The notes under the pieces: generated by a model
What the model was told of the DNA's origin: nothing
Seen by the model: only the letters and a program-made list of their open reading frames with translations
Database searches by the model: none
Program-made: the position numbers and the translations under genes
Assembly: GCA_016209255.1 (NCBI GenBank)
Contig: JACQWL010000006.1
Span: 1-48,464 of the forward strand
Length of the DNA: 48,464 nucleotides
Reading direction: 5' to 3'
DNA from: Verrucomicrobiota bacterium
GTDB taxonomy: Bacteria > Verrucomicrobiota > Verrucomicrobiia > Opitutales > Opitutaceae
In this document: positions 9,746-19,037 of the stretch, piece after piece
Layout of the letters: each line of letters starts with the position of its first letter
How positions within the stretch are numbered: the stretch's first letter is position 1

Positions 9746-9946
9746 GGATTGGGTCTACCGTCATCAGAGAGTGTCTTCAGAATGGCTGTCATGCTGAGAC
9801 GCAAAGCCAACGTCGTCGCCTTGGGTGACGTTCACAAATTCCACCCCAATCTGTCATTTTGAGCGAAGCGAAGAATCCAGCCGGAAGTTCGAAGTCCCTG
9901 GGAAGTGCGAATGTCCAAGTGGACGCTTCGCCATGCTCAGCAAACC

Positions 9947-10432
9947 TCATTTCTTCACCTGAGCCAGAACGGACGCGCCGGCCTCGGCCACCACGCCGTC
10001 TTCATTCGATTTCACCCCACTGACGCCGATCGCGCCTATGTACGTGCCATCGACCACGAGTGGAAGCCCGCCCTCCACCGCCACGACGCCGGGCAGCGAC
10101 AAAATCGCCGTTCGGCCACCTGCGACCACGTCCTCAAACACCTTTGTCGACCGCTTGAACTTCAACGCCGTCTTTGCCTTCGCCTGCGCGACGTCGATGC
10201 TGCCGATTTGCGTGCCATCCATCTTTTCCAGATAGATCAGATTTCCGCCGTCATCGACGATGGCGATGACCACGTTCCATTTGTTTTTAGCCGCCTCAGC
10301 CCCGGCTTTCACGGCGATTTTTTTCGCCAGTTCCAGAGTGATGGTTGGTTTGGTGACAGTCTGCGCGCGCAGGGGCAACGCCGGCGACGCGAGGAAAGCG
10401 GCCGCGAGAAGATAACGGAGATGATGTTTCAT
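9947..10432 (-). CDS. Heme-binding GlcG/HbpS-like family protein, secreted
   Basis: Start chosen at MKHHLRYLLAAAFL; ITLELAKKIAVKAGAEAAKNKWNVVIAIVDDGGNLIYLEKMDGT, FEDVVAGGRTAILSLPGVVAVEGGLPLVVDGTYIGAIGVSG. Confidence 0.88.
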   Translation of the reverse strand: MKHHLRYLLAAAFLASPALPLRAQTVTKPTITLELAKKIAVKAGAEAAKNKWNVVIAIVDDGGNLIYLEKMDGTQIGSIDVAQAKAKTALKFKRSTKVFEDVVAGGRTAILSLPGVVAVEGGLPLVVDGTYIGAIGVSGVKSNEDGVVAEAGASVLAQVKK

Positions 10433-10474
10433 GGGTTGGATGGGTGAGGTACGGATGGAGTTGAGAAAGACGGG

Positions 10475-10508
10475 CGGTTGCCGGCGGCAAGCTGCCGGCG
10501 CGCAACCG
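10475..10508. repeat. Nested hairpin upstream of the GlcG-like gene
   Basis: cggttgccggcggcaagctgccggcgcgcaaccg: outer cggttgc/gcaaccg, inner ccggcggc/gctgccgg (7/8). Confidence 0.55.
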
Positions 10509-10791
10509 TTCCGACTCGTTCGGCCCCAAGTGTCAACGAGGTCTTCGGTGCGCGGCAAAGCCATTCGTACTCGAACGTCACGACAGGGCGTGTAGTGGTG
10601 GCGGGTCAGTATCCGGCAGCAGCACTCTGTGAGCGCCGATCTTCCCGCGAACGACGGTCATAGACCGCCGCTACAGTTTTTCAAGGCGACGCCCCTGCCC
10701 AACTGTTGTGGCGCCAAGCTGCCCGCGATCATCTCGACTGACAGTATTTTGTTTTTCTCAAACATCTGTTATAACGGATGATGGCTCTTGT

Positions 10792-10830
10792 GCCATACTT
10801 TGTTGTTGAAGTATGGCAGCGCGGCCATAC
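10792..10830. promoter_or_regulatory. Putative VapB(C) operator: three alternating half-sites
   Basis: GCCATAC (10792-10798), GTATGGC (10811-10817), GCCATAC (10824-10830); the first two lie in a 10-bp perfect inverted repeat, 13 nt before the antitoxin ATG. Confidence 0.65.
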
Positions 10831-10842
10831 CGTGGGCTCGCG

Positions 10843-11109
10843 ATGAAAATGACCATGCACATCGACGAGGATGTCTTGGATCGGGTGATGAAAATCACCG
10901 GAGCCAAGACGAAGACTGCTGCCGTTGAGATCGCCCTGAACGAAATGGCGCGCCGCCACAAAATGAAGGAGTTGTTCTCCGCCGGCCTCGGACTCACGCC
11001 GGACGAGTTGAAAAACGCCTTCGATCCCAGTTCCTACCCCGAGGAACCCCAGCGCGTGATGCTCGTCGCGGAAGGACCAGTCTCTCATGGCAAACCTGAT
11101 CCTGCCTGA
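10843..11109 (+). CDS. vapB: VapB-type ribbon-helix-helix antitoxin
   Basis: MKMTMHIDEDVLDRVMKITGAKTKTAAVEIALNEMARR, immediately upstream of and overlapping a PIN toxin. Confidence 0.85.
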   Translation: MKMTMHIDEDVLDRVMKITGAKTKTAAVEIALNEMARRHKMKELFSAGLGLTPDELKNAFDPSSYPEEPQRVMLVAEGPVSHGKPDPA

Positions 11110-11485
11110 CCGTAACATCTACATTGGGGCCATTCGCGCGGGCGGCGATCCCTTCCAAGAATTCGCGGCCGGCATCGACGACCGCGACTGGGAGTTCGCC
11201 ACCTGCGGAATGGTGGTGCTGGAAGTCTGCCGCGGTCTACGCGACCCGTCTTTGCTCAAGCGGTTTCGCGAACGCTTCGCCGTGATGATTTTTGTACCGA
11301 CGACCAACCAGATTTGGGAGCGCGCCGCACAACTCGCATGGTCGCTTGACCGGCAGGGCCGGGTGCTGCCTGCGCAGGACATCCTGATCGCTGCGCACGC
11401 CCTGCAGATAAACGCCGCGGTGCTGACCGCCGACGCACATTTTCAACAAATCCCAGGCCTGCGCATTCTCGCTCGACTCGAGTAA
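11087..11485 (+). CDS. vapC: VapC-type PIN-domain ribonuclease toxin
   Basis: LPDRNIYI, VVLEVCRG, PAQDILIAAHAL and VLTADAHF match PIN acidic residues; overlaps vapB by 23 nt. Confidence 0.87.
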   Translation: MANLILPDRNIYIGAIRAGGDPFQEFAAGIDDRDWEFATCGMVVLEVCRGLRDPSLLKRFRERFAVMIFVPTTNQIWERAAQLAWSLDRQGRVLPAQDILIAAHALQINAAVLTADAHFQQIPGLRILARLE

Positions 11486-11641
11486 CTGCGCAACTGTGCC
11501 CTCCCGGCAGACCATTTATGCTTGATCGCAGCGGCGATCGCAGATCCCGCTGTCGTCGTCGGCACTTTCTAGACATCGAGCCGTTTGTAAATGGGACCTC
11601 GCGTGAGGAAGAGTCGTGTGTTTGCATGGTCGCACACCGGC

Positions 11642-12550
11642 ATGAAAGCACTGTTTGTTCACGCACACTACGACGACTACGAGTTTACGGCTGCGGGGAC
11701 GTTCGATTTGTGGCGCCGGCGCCTGGGGTCTGGGTTTTGCGGGAGGGTTCTGGTCTGTACGGACGGGGCGGCGGGCCACCATTTTCGGACGCGGGCGGAA
11801 ACGGCGCGGGTGCGGTTGAAAGAGCAACGGGAGTCGGCGCGGTTAGGCGGCTACGAGTTTCAATTGCTGCGGTTGAGGAACGGGCGCGTGCCGCGAGAGG
11901 GGTGCCTGGAGTTGGATCGCGGGTTCCTGGCAGCACTGTGGCAGGCGATCCGGGACTTCGAACCGGATTACCTGTTTTGCCCGCCATTGCCGGCGGACAC
12001 GCTGGCGGGAGTGCATGCGGATCACGTCGCCGTGGCGGAAGCGGTGCGCCGGGTGGCCTACCTGATCAACGTGCCGCATGCTTATACGCCGGAGTATCCG
12101 GCGGACGAGCGACGGTCGAAGCCGTGCCGGACGCCGGTGATTCTGAATACATATGATGGATACATGTTTGGGGCCAACGCGTATGATTTTGCGGTGGACG
12201 TGGAAGACAGCTTCCGTCTGGTCGCGCGGCTGACGTGGTGTCACCAGTCGCAGATCGCGGAGTGGTTGCCGTGGGTGGGAAGGCACCGAATGGAGCCGCC
12301 GGCTGACTTTGAGGCCTGGGAGGCCACACTGAGGGCGCGATTCGCGTGCAAACAGAAGGAGTTGGGCATACGGGGGCGTCGGGCGGTGGAGGTGTTCACG
12401 GTGACCGCGTGGGGGGAGGTTCCCGATCCTGCGCAGATCGTGAAGGACTTTCCACTCATGGCACAAAAGGCCTCGCTGGGGCGAATGAGGCGACGGTTGC
12501 GACTTTGGCGAGGGGAGGGCCCGCCGAACACGTCAGGTCTTGACACATAA
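11642..12550 (+). CDS. PIG-L family deacetylase
   Basis: MKALFVHAHYDDYEF (AHxDDxE) and GVHADHVAVAEAV (HxxH). Confidence 0.82.
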   Translation: MKALFVHAHYDDYEFTAAGTFDLWRRRLGSGFCGRVLVCTDGAAGHHFRTRAETARVRLKEQRESARLGGYEFQLLRLRNGRVPREGCLELDRGFLAALWQAIRDFEPDYLFCPPLPADTLAGVHADHVAVAEAVRRVAYLINVPHAYTPEYPADERRSKPCRTPVILNTYDGYMFGANAYDFAVDVEDSFRLVARLTWCHQSQIAEWLPWVGRHRMEPPADFEAWEATLRARFACKQKELGIRGRRAVEVFTVTAWGEVPDPAQIVKDFPLMAQKASLGRMRRRLRLWRGEGPPNTSGLDT

Positions 12551-12717
12551 CAAGCCGCCCGGTCAGCCGCGTTCGCGACGTCCCCGCTGATTCGAGCGGC
12601 ACGCTGCGCGCCAGCCAAGCTGACGCGCATCGTGCCTCCGCCCTCCGTCACTTGCGCTCTTCCGGTCCGGTGGGCAACGACCCCGCGCCGCAGGCGCTTG
12701 TGGCGCGAAGAAGTGTG

Positions 12718-14568
12718 CTACGGCACCACGCTGTCCGTGATCGTGAGCGTGTTGAAATCCAGCACGCGTTTCAACCGGCCGTGCGTCAGGGTGAGCATGC
12801 CGCTGCCGACCTCGGCGTTGAGATACGGGCCGGAGAAAAGCTTCCACTCCTTCGCGTGATCGATCGCGCGGCCGTCCACGTTCGGCGCGGAGCCGTACGC
12901 GCACTCGATTTTTCTCCCGCGGAGCGAGGTGAAGATCACGCGCGGAGTCGGCTGGAGCGTGATCTCGAGCGGCAGCGCGCGGATGGCGGCCCTGAAATCG
13001 CTCCAGCTCTTGAACTCGCCCACCGCGGCGGCCTGGATCAACGTGCCGTTCTGGCGATGCGGCGAATAGAGGCGCTTGCCCCCTTTTTCGAGCGGGCGCC
13101 ACTCATACGGCGCGAGCGGCCGGTAGGCGATATAGGCACGACCGCCCTGGGTAAAAATCCAGCCGGACGGATCCTCTTCGAGCCGCACGAGATCCTTGGA
13201 GAAAAATCCGTTCACGTGCCCGAAGGTCGCGCCGGCGGGAATGTCGCTGAGCGAGATGAGCGCGTCGTCCTGCTGGAAAATCTGCTCGTACGGCGAGCCC
13301 CCGAGGAGCTTGTCCTCCTGGTTGTAGGACGGCTTGCCCTGGAAGGTGACCGCCGCGGGCATGTGGTCGGGCATCTCGGTAAAGTACATCATGAGCTCGT
13401 GCGTGCTGTAGTGGGCCTGTACCGAATAGATCGTGTTGTGCACGCCGCGCGGGTCGGGCACAGCCCAGGTGACATCCCACGAGTGCTGCTGGATCGGCTG
13501 CAGCAGGCCGCCCTGATCGGAGCCGACCGCGTAATCGGGCGTGACGTAGGCGGTCTTGTACACCGGCGCGTTACGCACGTCGCTGTTGCGCCAGCGATGG
13601 CGGGTGCGCTTGCGCTCATGGTGGGTGTAGGCGCCGGCGCGATCGGTACCGATGCGGTAGATCACCTCGGGCAACTCGTAGTTTCCCGCCACGAAGGCGA
13701 AGTAGCCGCCCCAGCCGCCGTAAGCCGCGGTCGGCGGACAGTTGCCAAACATGAGCCAGCCAAAGAACGACGCGAGGCCGTTCCATTTCTCCCGCACGGT
13801 GATGTCGTCCGTGCGCGCGTGCGAGCCGATGTAGATGCCGTTGAGCGTCTCGGCCGCATAGTCGGCCATGAGATAGTCGAGCATCATGCGCCCGCGCTGG
13901 CGCATCCCCGGATCCGCCGCCCAGGTCGCGAGGTAAAGCATGGGGATCGAGTACTCGCCGATGTAGTGCGTGCAGTCGTATTCGCCCTGGCCGATGGTCG
14001 TCGTGACCCCCGTCCAGTGGATCAGGTAGTCGCGCGCCTCGGCGAAATTCTCCGCCGAACTCTTGCCGTTGAACCAGCGCTCGCCGGGCTCGCCCGGCCA
14101 GAGCTGCGCCATCAGGTAGAGCGACGTGTAGTACATCACCCAGTGGTTCTCGGTGTCGCCGCGGAGCGGGAAATACGTGCGCCACGCCTCGCGGACGGCC
14201 GCCTTCGCGGCGGAGGTGAGCTGATCGCGCCCAAGGTAGGATACGCACGTGACGGAAAACATCCAGAACATGTCGCCCGAGGGTGTTTCCAGCAGCTCGA
14301 TCAGTCGCGCCGAACATGCCCTGGTGTCCTCGCGGCGCAGGAGCTTTGCGGCGATTTCCGCCATGCCGAACGTCGCGGGCTCTCCCGGTTTGACGAGCCC
14401 TGCGCGCCACGCGATCACCTCCTGCACCCGGGAAAGGTAGGCGGCGCGGCGTTCGCCGGCGTCCTGGATGACGGACGGCACGGGGGCCGGACCCGTGAAG
14501 GACGGCTGCGCCCGGGCTGCGGCGGCGAAAAAAAACAAAGTCCAGAGGGAAAAGCGGACAAATTTCAT
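12718..14568 (-). CDS. Secreted alpha/alpha-toroid, lyase/heparinase-like protein of uncertain specificity
   Basis: Signal peptide MKFVRFSLWTLFFFAAAARAQ; helical N-terminal half with WVMYYTSLYLMAQLWPGE, DCTHYIGEYSIPML, GYFAFVAGNYELPEVIYRIG; beta-rich C-terminus. Fold is inferred. Confidence 0.6.
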   Translation of the reverse strand: MKFVRFSLWTLFFFAAAARAQPSFTGPAPVPSVIQDAGERRAAYLSRVQEVIAWRAGLVKPGEPATFGMAEIAAKLLRREDTRACSARLIELLETPSGDMFWMFSVTCVSYLGRDQLTSAAKAAVREAWRTYFPLRGDTENHWVMYYTSLYLMAQLWPGEPGERWFNGKSSAENFAEARDYLIHWTGVTTTIGQGEYDCTHYIGEYSIPMLYLATWAADPGMRQRGRMMLDYLMADYAAETLNGIYIGSHARTDDITVREKWNGLASFFGWLMFGNCPPTAAYGGWGGYFAFVAGNYELPEVIYRIGTDRAGAYTHHERKRTRHRWRNSDVRNAPVYKTAYVTPDYAVGSDQGGLLQPIQQHSWDVTWAVPDPRGVHNTIYSVQAHYSTHELMMYFTEMPDHMPAAVTFQGKPSYNQEDKLLGGSPYEQIFQQDDALISLSDIPAGATFGHVNGFFSKDLVRLEEDPSGWIFTQGGRAYIAYRPLAPYEWRPLEKGGKRLYSPHRQNGTLIQAAAVGEFKSWSDFRAAIRALPLEITLQPTPRVIFTSLRGRKIECAYGSAPNVDGRAIDHAKEWKLFSGPYLNAEVGSGMLTLTHGRLKRVLDFNTLTITDSVVP

Positions 14569-14573
14569 GGTGA

Positions 14574-14873
14574 TAGCAGCCTGTCGGACTTGCGAATGAA
14601 GCCGAGTGGTTTTCGTGAGGATTCTTCCCGTGTGCGAGAGTGCCGGCCCAGACAGGCTGCTAAAGGCAGCGCTCCGAGGCAGAATCTGGCGAAAGCCCAA
14701 CGCCGATTTGATGCCGTGTTTGCTGCATGTCCTCGGCCAACCAACGCCCGGCGGCGAAAAATTCCGAGGTGTCCGCGAAAATGCCACAGGCATTTTCATT
14801 GGGCAGCCTGTCGGAACCGTCGGCATTGCATTCGCTCGCCAAAAGTCGGTATTCGTAAGTCCGGCAGGCTGCC
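14574..14873. repeat. MITE-like nested inverted-repeat element, ~300 bp
   Basis: Ends tagcagcctgtcggacttgcgaat (14574-14597) / attcgtaagtccggcaggctgcc (14851-14873); internal gacaggctgcta (14651-14662), gcagcctgtcgga (14803-14815) and hairpin aaaatgcc-aca-ggcatttt (14778-14796). Confidence 0.7.
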
Positions 14874-14882
14874 AGGCGGCGT

Positions 14883-15902
14883 TCACTTGCGCGGGATAAA
14901 GGCCAGGTTGAAAACGATGGCCTTTTCGAACGCCAACGCGCGCCACGTGCGGCCTAGATCGTCCGAGACCTGGAGGGGCGCGAGATTGGGTGCCGCGTAG
15001 ATCCGCCCGGGGATATCCGGGTCCAGCCGGGCGCTCCAAATCTCCCGGTTCGGCAGCCCGGCGTTGCGGTCGCTCCACGTACGCCCGCCGTCCTCGGACA
15101 CCAGCACGCCCGTGTCCCAGCCGCATACCATCAGCCGGTGCGTATCGCCCGGGTCGAAATCGCAGTTGTGCAGCGTGTGCCCCGCCGGCACGCCGGCGAT
15201 TCGCTGCCAGGTGCCGCCCCCATCGGTCGACCAGAGCGCGCCGTCGCTCGTCGTCGCGGCGAAGAAGACGCGCGGATCGTGCGGCGACTGCCGGATCTCG
15301 TAGGTCACCTTGCCGGTGGCCTGCACGAGCCGCCAGGTGCGCGCCCCGTCCTCGGTGAGATAAATGCCGAGCTCCGTGCCGGCGAGCACACGGCCTGCCC
15401 TCGTGCGGTCGACCGCCAGCGCATGCGTGTAGCTGCGGCGGATACCGTCGTTCCGGCGTTCCCAAGTCCGGCCTCGGTCGCGCGACACCGCGATGCCATC
15501 GGGCAGCCCGGCATAGATATCGTCGGGCGCGTGCGAATCGAGAACGATGCCCTTGGCCTCGGTCATGGTCCAACCCGTCAGAATGTGCCAGGTGCGTCCG
15601 CCATCCTGCGAACGCACCACGCCGTCGAGCGCCGTGATCAACAGGCCGTTCGGCTCCTGCGGGTCGCGCACCAGCGTCAACACCCGGATATGATTGGGGC
15701 CGAGATGCTCGAAAGTCTGCCGGTCGCCCGACCGGTAGAGACCGCTCTTGAACGGCGCGCGGCTCCCCATGACCTGCCCCTGCCCGCTCATGTTCACGGT
15801 CAGGAAGAGATCGTGTTTGGGCTCCGCGGCCCCGGCGGGCATAAGGCCGGCCAGGGCGGCGGCAAGCAGCGCCGGGAAAAATTTCCGGGTCGCGATGTTC
15901 AT
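14883..15902 (-). CDS. Secreted BNR/Asp-box beta-propeller (sialidase/YCF48-like)
   Basis: Signal peptide plus repeated Asp boxes: SQDGGRTW, SRDRGRTW, TEDGARTW, STDGGGTW, SEDGGRTW, SDDLGRTW. Confidence 0.85.
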   Translation of the reverse strand: MNIATRKFFPALLAAALAGLMPAGAAEPKHDLFLTVNMSGQGQVMGSRAPFKSGLYRSGDRQTFEHLGPNHIRVLTLVRDPQEPNGLLITALDGVVRSQDGGRTWHILTGWTMTEAKGIVLDSHAPDDIYAGLPDGIAVSRDRGRTWERRNDGIRRSYTHALAVDRTRAGRVLAGTELGIYLTEDGARTWRLVQATGKVTYEIRQSPHDPRVFFAATTSDGALWSTDGGGTWQRIAGVPAGHTLHNCDFDPGDTHRLMVCGWDTGVLVSEDGGRTWSDRNAGLPNREIWSARLDPDIPGRIYAAPNLAPLQVSDDLGRTWRALAFEKAIVFNLAFIPRK

Positions 15903-15947
15903 AAAAAGCCGGCTCGCCACGGCCGGCCCCGTGCCCAGAGTCGTGGC

Positions 15948-16484
15948 ATGAAACTGTTGTCCATCCCCCGCGCGTTCCTGGTCGCCTTCTCCCTGCTCGC
16001 CCCGCTGTGCGGCGCACCCGCCGCCGCCACGCCCGAGGAAAAACTCGCCGCGCTCGGCCACAAGCTCCCGACCCCCAATGTGCCGGTTGCGAACTACGTG
16101 CCCGCCGTGCGCACCGGCTCGCTCGTGTTTCTCGCCGGCCACGTGCCGCGGGACGCCGCCGGCAAGGTCATCGCCGGCAAGGTCGGGCGCGACGCCACCG
16201 AAAAGGACGCGGCCGACGCCGCCCGCACGACCGCGCTCGCGCTCCTCGCCACGCTCAAGCGCGAGATCGGCGATCTCAGCAAGGTGAAGCGCATCGTGCG
16301 CGTCGGCGGCTTCGTCAATGCCACCGAAGATTTCAAGGGCCACCCGCAGGTGCTCAACGGCTGCTCCGATTTGCTCGTCGCCGTTTTCGGCGACCGCGGC
16401 CGGCACGCGCGCGCCGCCGTCGGCATGGGCTCGCTGCCCCTCGGCGCGGTCGTCGAGGTCGAGATGATCGTCGAGGTGGAGTGA
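15948..16484 (+). CDS. RidA/YjgF family protein with N-terminal signal peptide
   Basis: GSLVFLAGHVPRDAAGKVI..., HARAAVGMGSLPLGAVVEVEMIVEV; leader MKLLSIPRAFLVAFSLLAPLCGAPAAA. Confidence 0.88.
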   Translation: MKLLSIPRAFLVAFSLLAPLCGAPAAATPEEKLAALGHKLPTPNVPVANYVPAVRTGSLVFLAGHVPRDAAGKVIAGKVGRDATEKDAADAARTTALALLATLKREIGDLSKVKRIVRVGGFVNATEDFKGHPQVLNGCSDLLVAVFGDRGRHARAAVGMGSLPLGAVVEVEMIVEVE

Positions 16485-16537
16485 TTTCGATTCGTAGGGC
16501 CGGCGCTTGTCGCCGTGCCGCGATTCGCGAGGATGAT

Positions 16538-16630
16538 TGCCCACGGAATACACTGAATACACAGAACCCCGGCCAACTTCTTCCGTGTCTTCCGTGTGTT
16601 CCGTGGGCCACCAGTTTGAATGCCTTGGAA
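16538..16630. repeat. Dispersed palindromic repeat family A, copy 1
   Basis: tgcccacggaa ... ttccgtgggcca followed by gtttgaatgccttgga; the same layout recurs at 29925-30020. Confidence 0.75.
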
Positions 16631-16753
16631 ATCTCGCGGACCAATCTGCGCACGGCTCCAGCATCAATGCCGGATTCCGTCCTCGCCATCCGTGTCTATC
16701 GGTGTCCATCCGTAGTTGCCTACCGGGCCCTTCCGGCTTGGGACGTTTTTTTT

Positions 16754-18040
16754 TCACGCGGTGCGCAGAATTTTTCCCACCGCCGCCACGAGCGCGGCGC
16801 ACTCGGCGGGTGAGTTGAACACGTGCGTGGAGACGCGGACCGCGTTGAGCTTTTGTTCCGACACCGGCCGGCAGCGCATCGCGTGATCCTTGAACAGCCG
16901 GTCGAACAAGCGGTCGAACGGCACGGCCGGCGCGCGAAACGCGATCATCGACGCGCACAGCTCCGGCGCCTCGGGCGTGAGGATCTCGACCCCCGGCAGC
17001 CGGGCCAGCCCGGCGCGGACCTGCGCGGCGAGCGCCCGGCCGCGCGCCGCGATCCGCCCGCGGCCGATCTGCTCCTGAAAGCGCGTCGCCGCCGCCAGCG
17101 CGAGAACCGCCCCGGCGTTGCGCGTGCCGTATTCGTAGCGCAGCGCGGTGTCGGCGAGCCGCAGCTCGCCCGGCAGGAAGTCGAGCTCACCCGAGTACGC
17201 GCCCACGAGCGTCGGCGCCACGTCGCCCAACCGGTCGCGCCGCACCCAGAGCACGCCGGTCTCGTGCGGCGCGCCGATCCATTTATGACCGCTCGTCGCG
17301 AACGATTCGCACCCCAGCTCGCGCAGGGCGAACGGAAACATCCCCGCCGACTGCGCCCCATCGATGTGAAACCACACGCCCCGCTCGCGACACAGGCGCG
17401 CGATGTCCGCCACCGGCATCACGATTCCGGTCGGGGCGGTCACATGCGACACCTGCACGACGCGCGTGCGCGGGGTGAGCAACCCCGCGATCCGCGCGAC
17501 GTTGCCGGCGGCCGACTGCACATCGGGCTCGAAAAGCTTCACGACCACACCGCGCAGTTTCTCCTGGTTGAACCACGGGAACGAACCCCCCGGATGCGCA
17601 TGCGATTCGAAAATTATTTCGTCGCCCGGCGCGCGCCGCAGGCCGGCGGCGACGATCGCGTTGCCCTCGGTGGCGTTGCGCACGAACGCGATCTCGGCCG
17701 GCTCGGCGCCGAGGAAGCGCGCCACGTCGGCGCGCGCGTCCGCGAACAACGCATGGCCATGCTCGCATTGTTCCTGCAAGCGGCGTGTCGTCTCCGCGGC
17801 GGTGGCCAGGGCTGGCTGCGCCGCCGGGCCGAGCCCGCCGGTGTTGAAATAGGCGAGGGCGCGCGAGATTGGAAACTGCGCCCGCACGGCCCGCCAGAAT
17901 TCTTCGGGACCGCGCTCGTCGAACCCGGGCAGCGCCGCGGTCGCGGGCGGCTCAGCCCCGCCGCGCAAACTCGCGCCGGCGGTCAATCCGGTGGCGCCTA
18001 GAGCCGCGTGACGCAGGAATGCTCGTCGGTCGAAGCTCAT
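16754..18040 (-). CDS. Class V aminotransferase-fold PLP enzyme (isopenicillin N epimerase-like) with Tat-type signal
   Basis: MSFDRRAFLRHAALG twin-arginine leader; FVRNATEGNAIV, FHIDGAQSAGMFPF, SGHKWIGAPHETGVLWVRRD. Confidence 0.87.
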   Translation of the reverse strand: MSFDRRAFLRHAALGATGLTAGASLRGGAEPPATAALPGFDERGPEEFWRAVRAQFPISRALAYFNTGGLGPAAQPALATAAETTRRLQEQCEHGHALFADARADVARFLGAEPAEIAFVRNATEGNAIVAAGLRRAPGDEIIFESHAHPGGSFPWFNQEKLRGVVVKLFEPDVQSAAGNVARIAGLLTPRTRVVQVSHVTAPTGIVMPVADIARLCRERGVWFHIDGAQSAGMFPFALRELGCESFATSGHKWIGAPHETGVLWVRRDRLGDVAPTLVGAYSGELDFLPGELRLADTALRYEYGTRNAGAVLALAAATRFQEQIGRGRIAARGRALAAQVRAGLARLPGVEILTPEAPELCASMIAFRAPAVPFDRLFDRLFKDHAMRCRPVSEQKLNAVRVSTHVFNSPAECAALVAAVGKILRTA

Positions 18041-18891
18041 GCGTTCGCGAACGTCAGCCGGTGCTCGAGCCGGAGCAAGCCCCCCGCGGGCAGCGGCTGC
18101 GTTTGCTCGCGGTGGAAGGCAAACGCGGCAAGGGGGTTCTTCGCCCGCACGAACCACGGCAGCGGACCGTCTGGATGCTCGAACCGGATCCGCGTCCGCC
18201 GCAACGAGCCATCGTGCTGGCACGACCACTCCAGCCACCGCCCCGCCGCCCCGTGCACCGCCGCCTCGCCCGCAAGTCCGCCGTCTGCCGCGATGCCAAT
18301 CGTCGCGTCGCCATGTTCGTCGAGCAGATCGCGTGCGCCGCGAAACTGCAGCCCGGTGTAATGCGAACCGGTGAGCCCGCCAAGCGCGTGGTAATTACCG
18401 AGCGTGAGATCGTGGCCGGTGACGTTGAGCAGTCCGCTCGACCAGCGCAGGGTCCAGCAGCCGTCCCCGACCGCGGTCGCCAGCACCCGCTGCTCGTGCA
18501 GGAGGACGCGGCCGGACTTGGGCTCGCACCAGTCGAGCGTTTCCTCGAGCCGCTCCGGTGTCAACGAGCGCCAGGCGCGGTGCACTTGCGCGCCATGGTC
18601 GTCGCGCCAGCGGTAGCCGTCGGCCGCGTGATACGTCGGGCCGCCCCAGAAGTTCACGCCGTTGACGCTCGTCAAGGTGAGACTGAGCCCGTGATGCCAG
18701 GGATGATCGTTGGGCCGGAAATTGGTGAGCAGGTCGCCGGCGAGCGAATGCACCGGATGCGCGTACGGCCGCGGCGCCTCGTTCGCCGGTGTCGCCGGCG
18801 CATACACGTAACGCCAGAGCAGGGCCCCGTCCGGGCCGAGAGTCTCGACGTGCCGGTGCGGCTCGTGGCGGATTTGCAGGGTCGGAGTCAT
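18037..18891 (-). CDS. PmoA-like (DUF6807) protein
   Basis: RPNDHPWHHGLSLTLTSVNGVNFWGG, GSHYTGLQFRGARDLLDEHG, GPLPWFVRAKNPLAAFAFHRE; 4-bp ATGA overlap with the downstream aminotransferase. Confidence 0.75.
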   Translation of the reverse strand: MTPTLQIRHEPHRHVETLGPDGALLWRYVYAPATPANEAPRPYAHPVHSLAGDLLTNFRPNDHPWHHGLSLTLTSVNGVNFWGGPTYHAADGYRWRDDHGAQVHRAWRSLTPERLEETLDWCEPKSGRVLLHEQRVLATAVGDGCWTLRWSSGLLNVTGHDLTLGNYHALGGLTGSHYTGLQFRGARDLLDEHGDATIGIAADGGLAGEAAVHGAAGRWLEWSCQHDGSLRRTRIRFEHPDGPLPWFVRAKNPLAAFAFHREQTQPLPAGGLLRLEHRLTFANA

Positions 18892-19037
18892 CGTCGAAGG
18901 CGCGCGGGGAAAATCAGCTTGGAAAACGCGATTGAGACCGCCGGAAGCGCGGAGAGCAATGCCGGTTCCCGCCCAACGCGGGCAAGCCGCCCTTCGCTCA
19001 GAGCGTTGAATCCGGCCGGTCCCTCTCCCGTTCGCCC

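Noticed and set aside
12652-15000. 782-aa plus-strand ORF opposite the toroid protein gene
   Set aside because: Antisense shadow ORF in GC-rich DNA; its product lacks domain logic, whereas the minus strand has signal peptides and Asp boxes.
14883-16958. 691-aa minus ORF covering RidA antisense, repeat A and the BNR gene
   Set aside because: The N-terminal ~350 residues are repeat/antisense translation; the real BNR start with signal peptide is at 15902.
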